Source of the DNA: Anaerorhabdus sp036637135
GTDB lineage: Bacteria; Bacillota_I; Bacilli_A; Erysipelotrichales; Erysipelotrichaceae
Length of the DNA stretch: 14,464 nt
Direction of reading: 5' to 3'
NCBI RefSeq assembly: GCF_036637135.1
Contig: NZ_JAVWNC010000051.1
Location: forward strand, 1 to 14,464
Part shown: one piece after another, positions 14,019 through 14,464 of the stretch
Position numbering within the stretch: position 1 is the stretch's first letter
Layout: every line of letters begins with the position of its first letter
Made by a program: the position numbers and the translations under genes
Notes under the pieces: generated by a model
The model's input: the letters and a program-made list of their open reading frames with translations, nothing else
The model's database searches: none
Told to the model about the DNA's origin: nothing

Positions 14019-14444
14019 ATGAGAGATAAGGAAAAAACTTTAGGTAATTTAATTGATAAATGTAAAACGGCTTTTATAAGTTATGTTGATCCGGATGGGT
14101 TTCCAATTACTAAGGCAATGCTTGCGCCAAGAGAAAGAATGGGAATAACTGAATTCTATTTCACGACAAATACATCATCCAATAAAGTGAACTACTTCAA
14201 AAAGAATAACAAGGCAAGTATTTATTTTGTCGATAATCGTTTCTTTAGAGGAGTTAGTTTAATAGGTACAGTGGAAGTATTAGAAGATCAAGATTCTAAG
14301 AAAAGAATTTGGCAAGAGGGAGATACCATGTATTATCATGGTGGTGTCACTGATCCTGACTATTGTGTATTAAAATTTACCGCAACAAAAGGTAGATATT
14401 ATTCAAAGTTTACCAATGAAGATTTCAACATAGAAGAGGTTTAG
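14019..14444 (+). CDS. Pyridoxamine 5'-phosphate oxidase-fold protein (general stress protein 26-like)
   Basis: This protein of 141 residues has the split-barrel flavin-binding fold: KCKTAFISYVDPDGFPITKAML (N-terminal strands), FYFTTNTSSNKVNYFKKNNKASIYF (flavin phosphate region) and GVSLIGTVEVL, then a short C-terminal part. Single-domain members bind FMN, F420 or haem, and most are uncharacterised; it is not a biosynthetic PdxH. I chose the ATG at 14019. A TTG at 14016 in the same frame is better spaced from GAGG (14004-14007) and adds one residue, so it remains possible. Only 46 bp separate it from the second permease and I see no promoter, so it may be read from the ABC operon. Confidence 0.88.
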   Translation: MRDKEKTLGNLIDKCKTAFISYVDPDGFPITKAMLAPRERMGITEFYFTTNTSSNKVNYFKKNNKASIYFVDNRFFRGVSLIGTVEVLEDQDSKKRIWQEGDTMYYHGGVTDPDYCVLKFTATKGRYYSKFTNEDFNIEEV

Positions 14445-14463
14445 TCAAACTGAACCTTTTTTA
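14437..14463 (+). terminator. Intrinsic terminator overlapping the stop codon of the last gene
   Basis: AGGTTTAGT (14437-14445) pairs with ACTGAACCT (14449-14457), with one G-U pair and a CAA loop. The TAG stop of the oxidase-fold gene lies inside the left arm, and seven T's follow. It probably ends the whole operon that begins with the GntR gene. Confidence 0.85.
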
Positions 14464-14464
14464 T

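Overview
This is an AT-rich (roughly one third GC by eye) stretch of a low-GC Gram-positive (Firmicutes) genome. The evidence is strong AGGAGG-type ribosome sites, a lipobox on a secreted reductase, an AgrC/AgrA-like two-component system, a YtrA-type GntR regulator and compact hairpin-plus-T terminators. TGA is used as a stop, so the genetic code is standard. Composition and gene types suit an Erysipelotrichia-like gut anaerobe, but that placement is inference. The window looks chromosomal: I see no rRNA, tRNA, CRISPR array, insertion sequence or phage gene.

Region 1 (1-3300): the 3' part of a Nudix hydrolase gene, then a MerR-family regulator and a large surface lipoprotein. The lipoprotein is an FMN-binding domain fused to a fumarate-reductase-type flavoprotein. 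Its promoter has the long 19-bp spacer and internal dyad typical of MerR-activated promoters, so the MerR protein probably switches the reductase on in response to its substrate or a related chemical. The motif for covalent FMN attachment and most of the fumarate reductase catalytic residues are present. One substrate-binding histidine is replaced by leucine, which suggests an electron acceptor other than fumarate.

Region 2 (3301-9212): a lone Gfo/Idh/MocA oxidoreductase converges on a leftward two-component operon (LytTR response regulator, then GHKL histidine kinase). Divergent from that operon lies an APC-family amino-acid permease followed 12 bp later by a metal-dependent amidohydrolase of the Xaa-dipeptidase/imidazolonepropionase-related group. 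The divergent intergenic region carries two identical 10-bp boxes spaced 21 bp apart, the layout bound by LytTR regulators, and the boxes lie on top of the regulator's own promoter. The simplest reading is a sensor system that controls import and hydrolysis of a small amino-acid derivative or dipeptide, with autoregulation.

Region 3 (9213-9976): a small DUF898-type membrane protein, a long perfect palindrome, and a 350-bp gap that may hold a decayed small membrane-protein gene.

Region 4 (9977-14464): a YtrABC-like operon with a short GntR repressor, an ABC ATPase and two tandemly duplicated membrane permeases, followed by a pyridoxamine-phosphate-oxidase-fold protein and a terminator. The GntR promoter carries four tandem 9-bp units just before the ribosome site, a likely operator. 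The leader of the second permease repeats the last codons of the ATPase gene, so the scar of the duplication is still visible.
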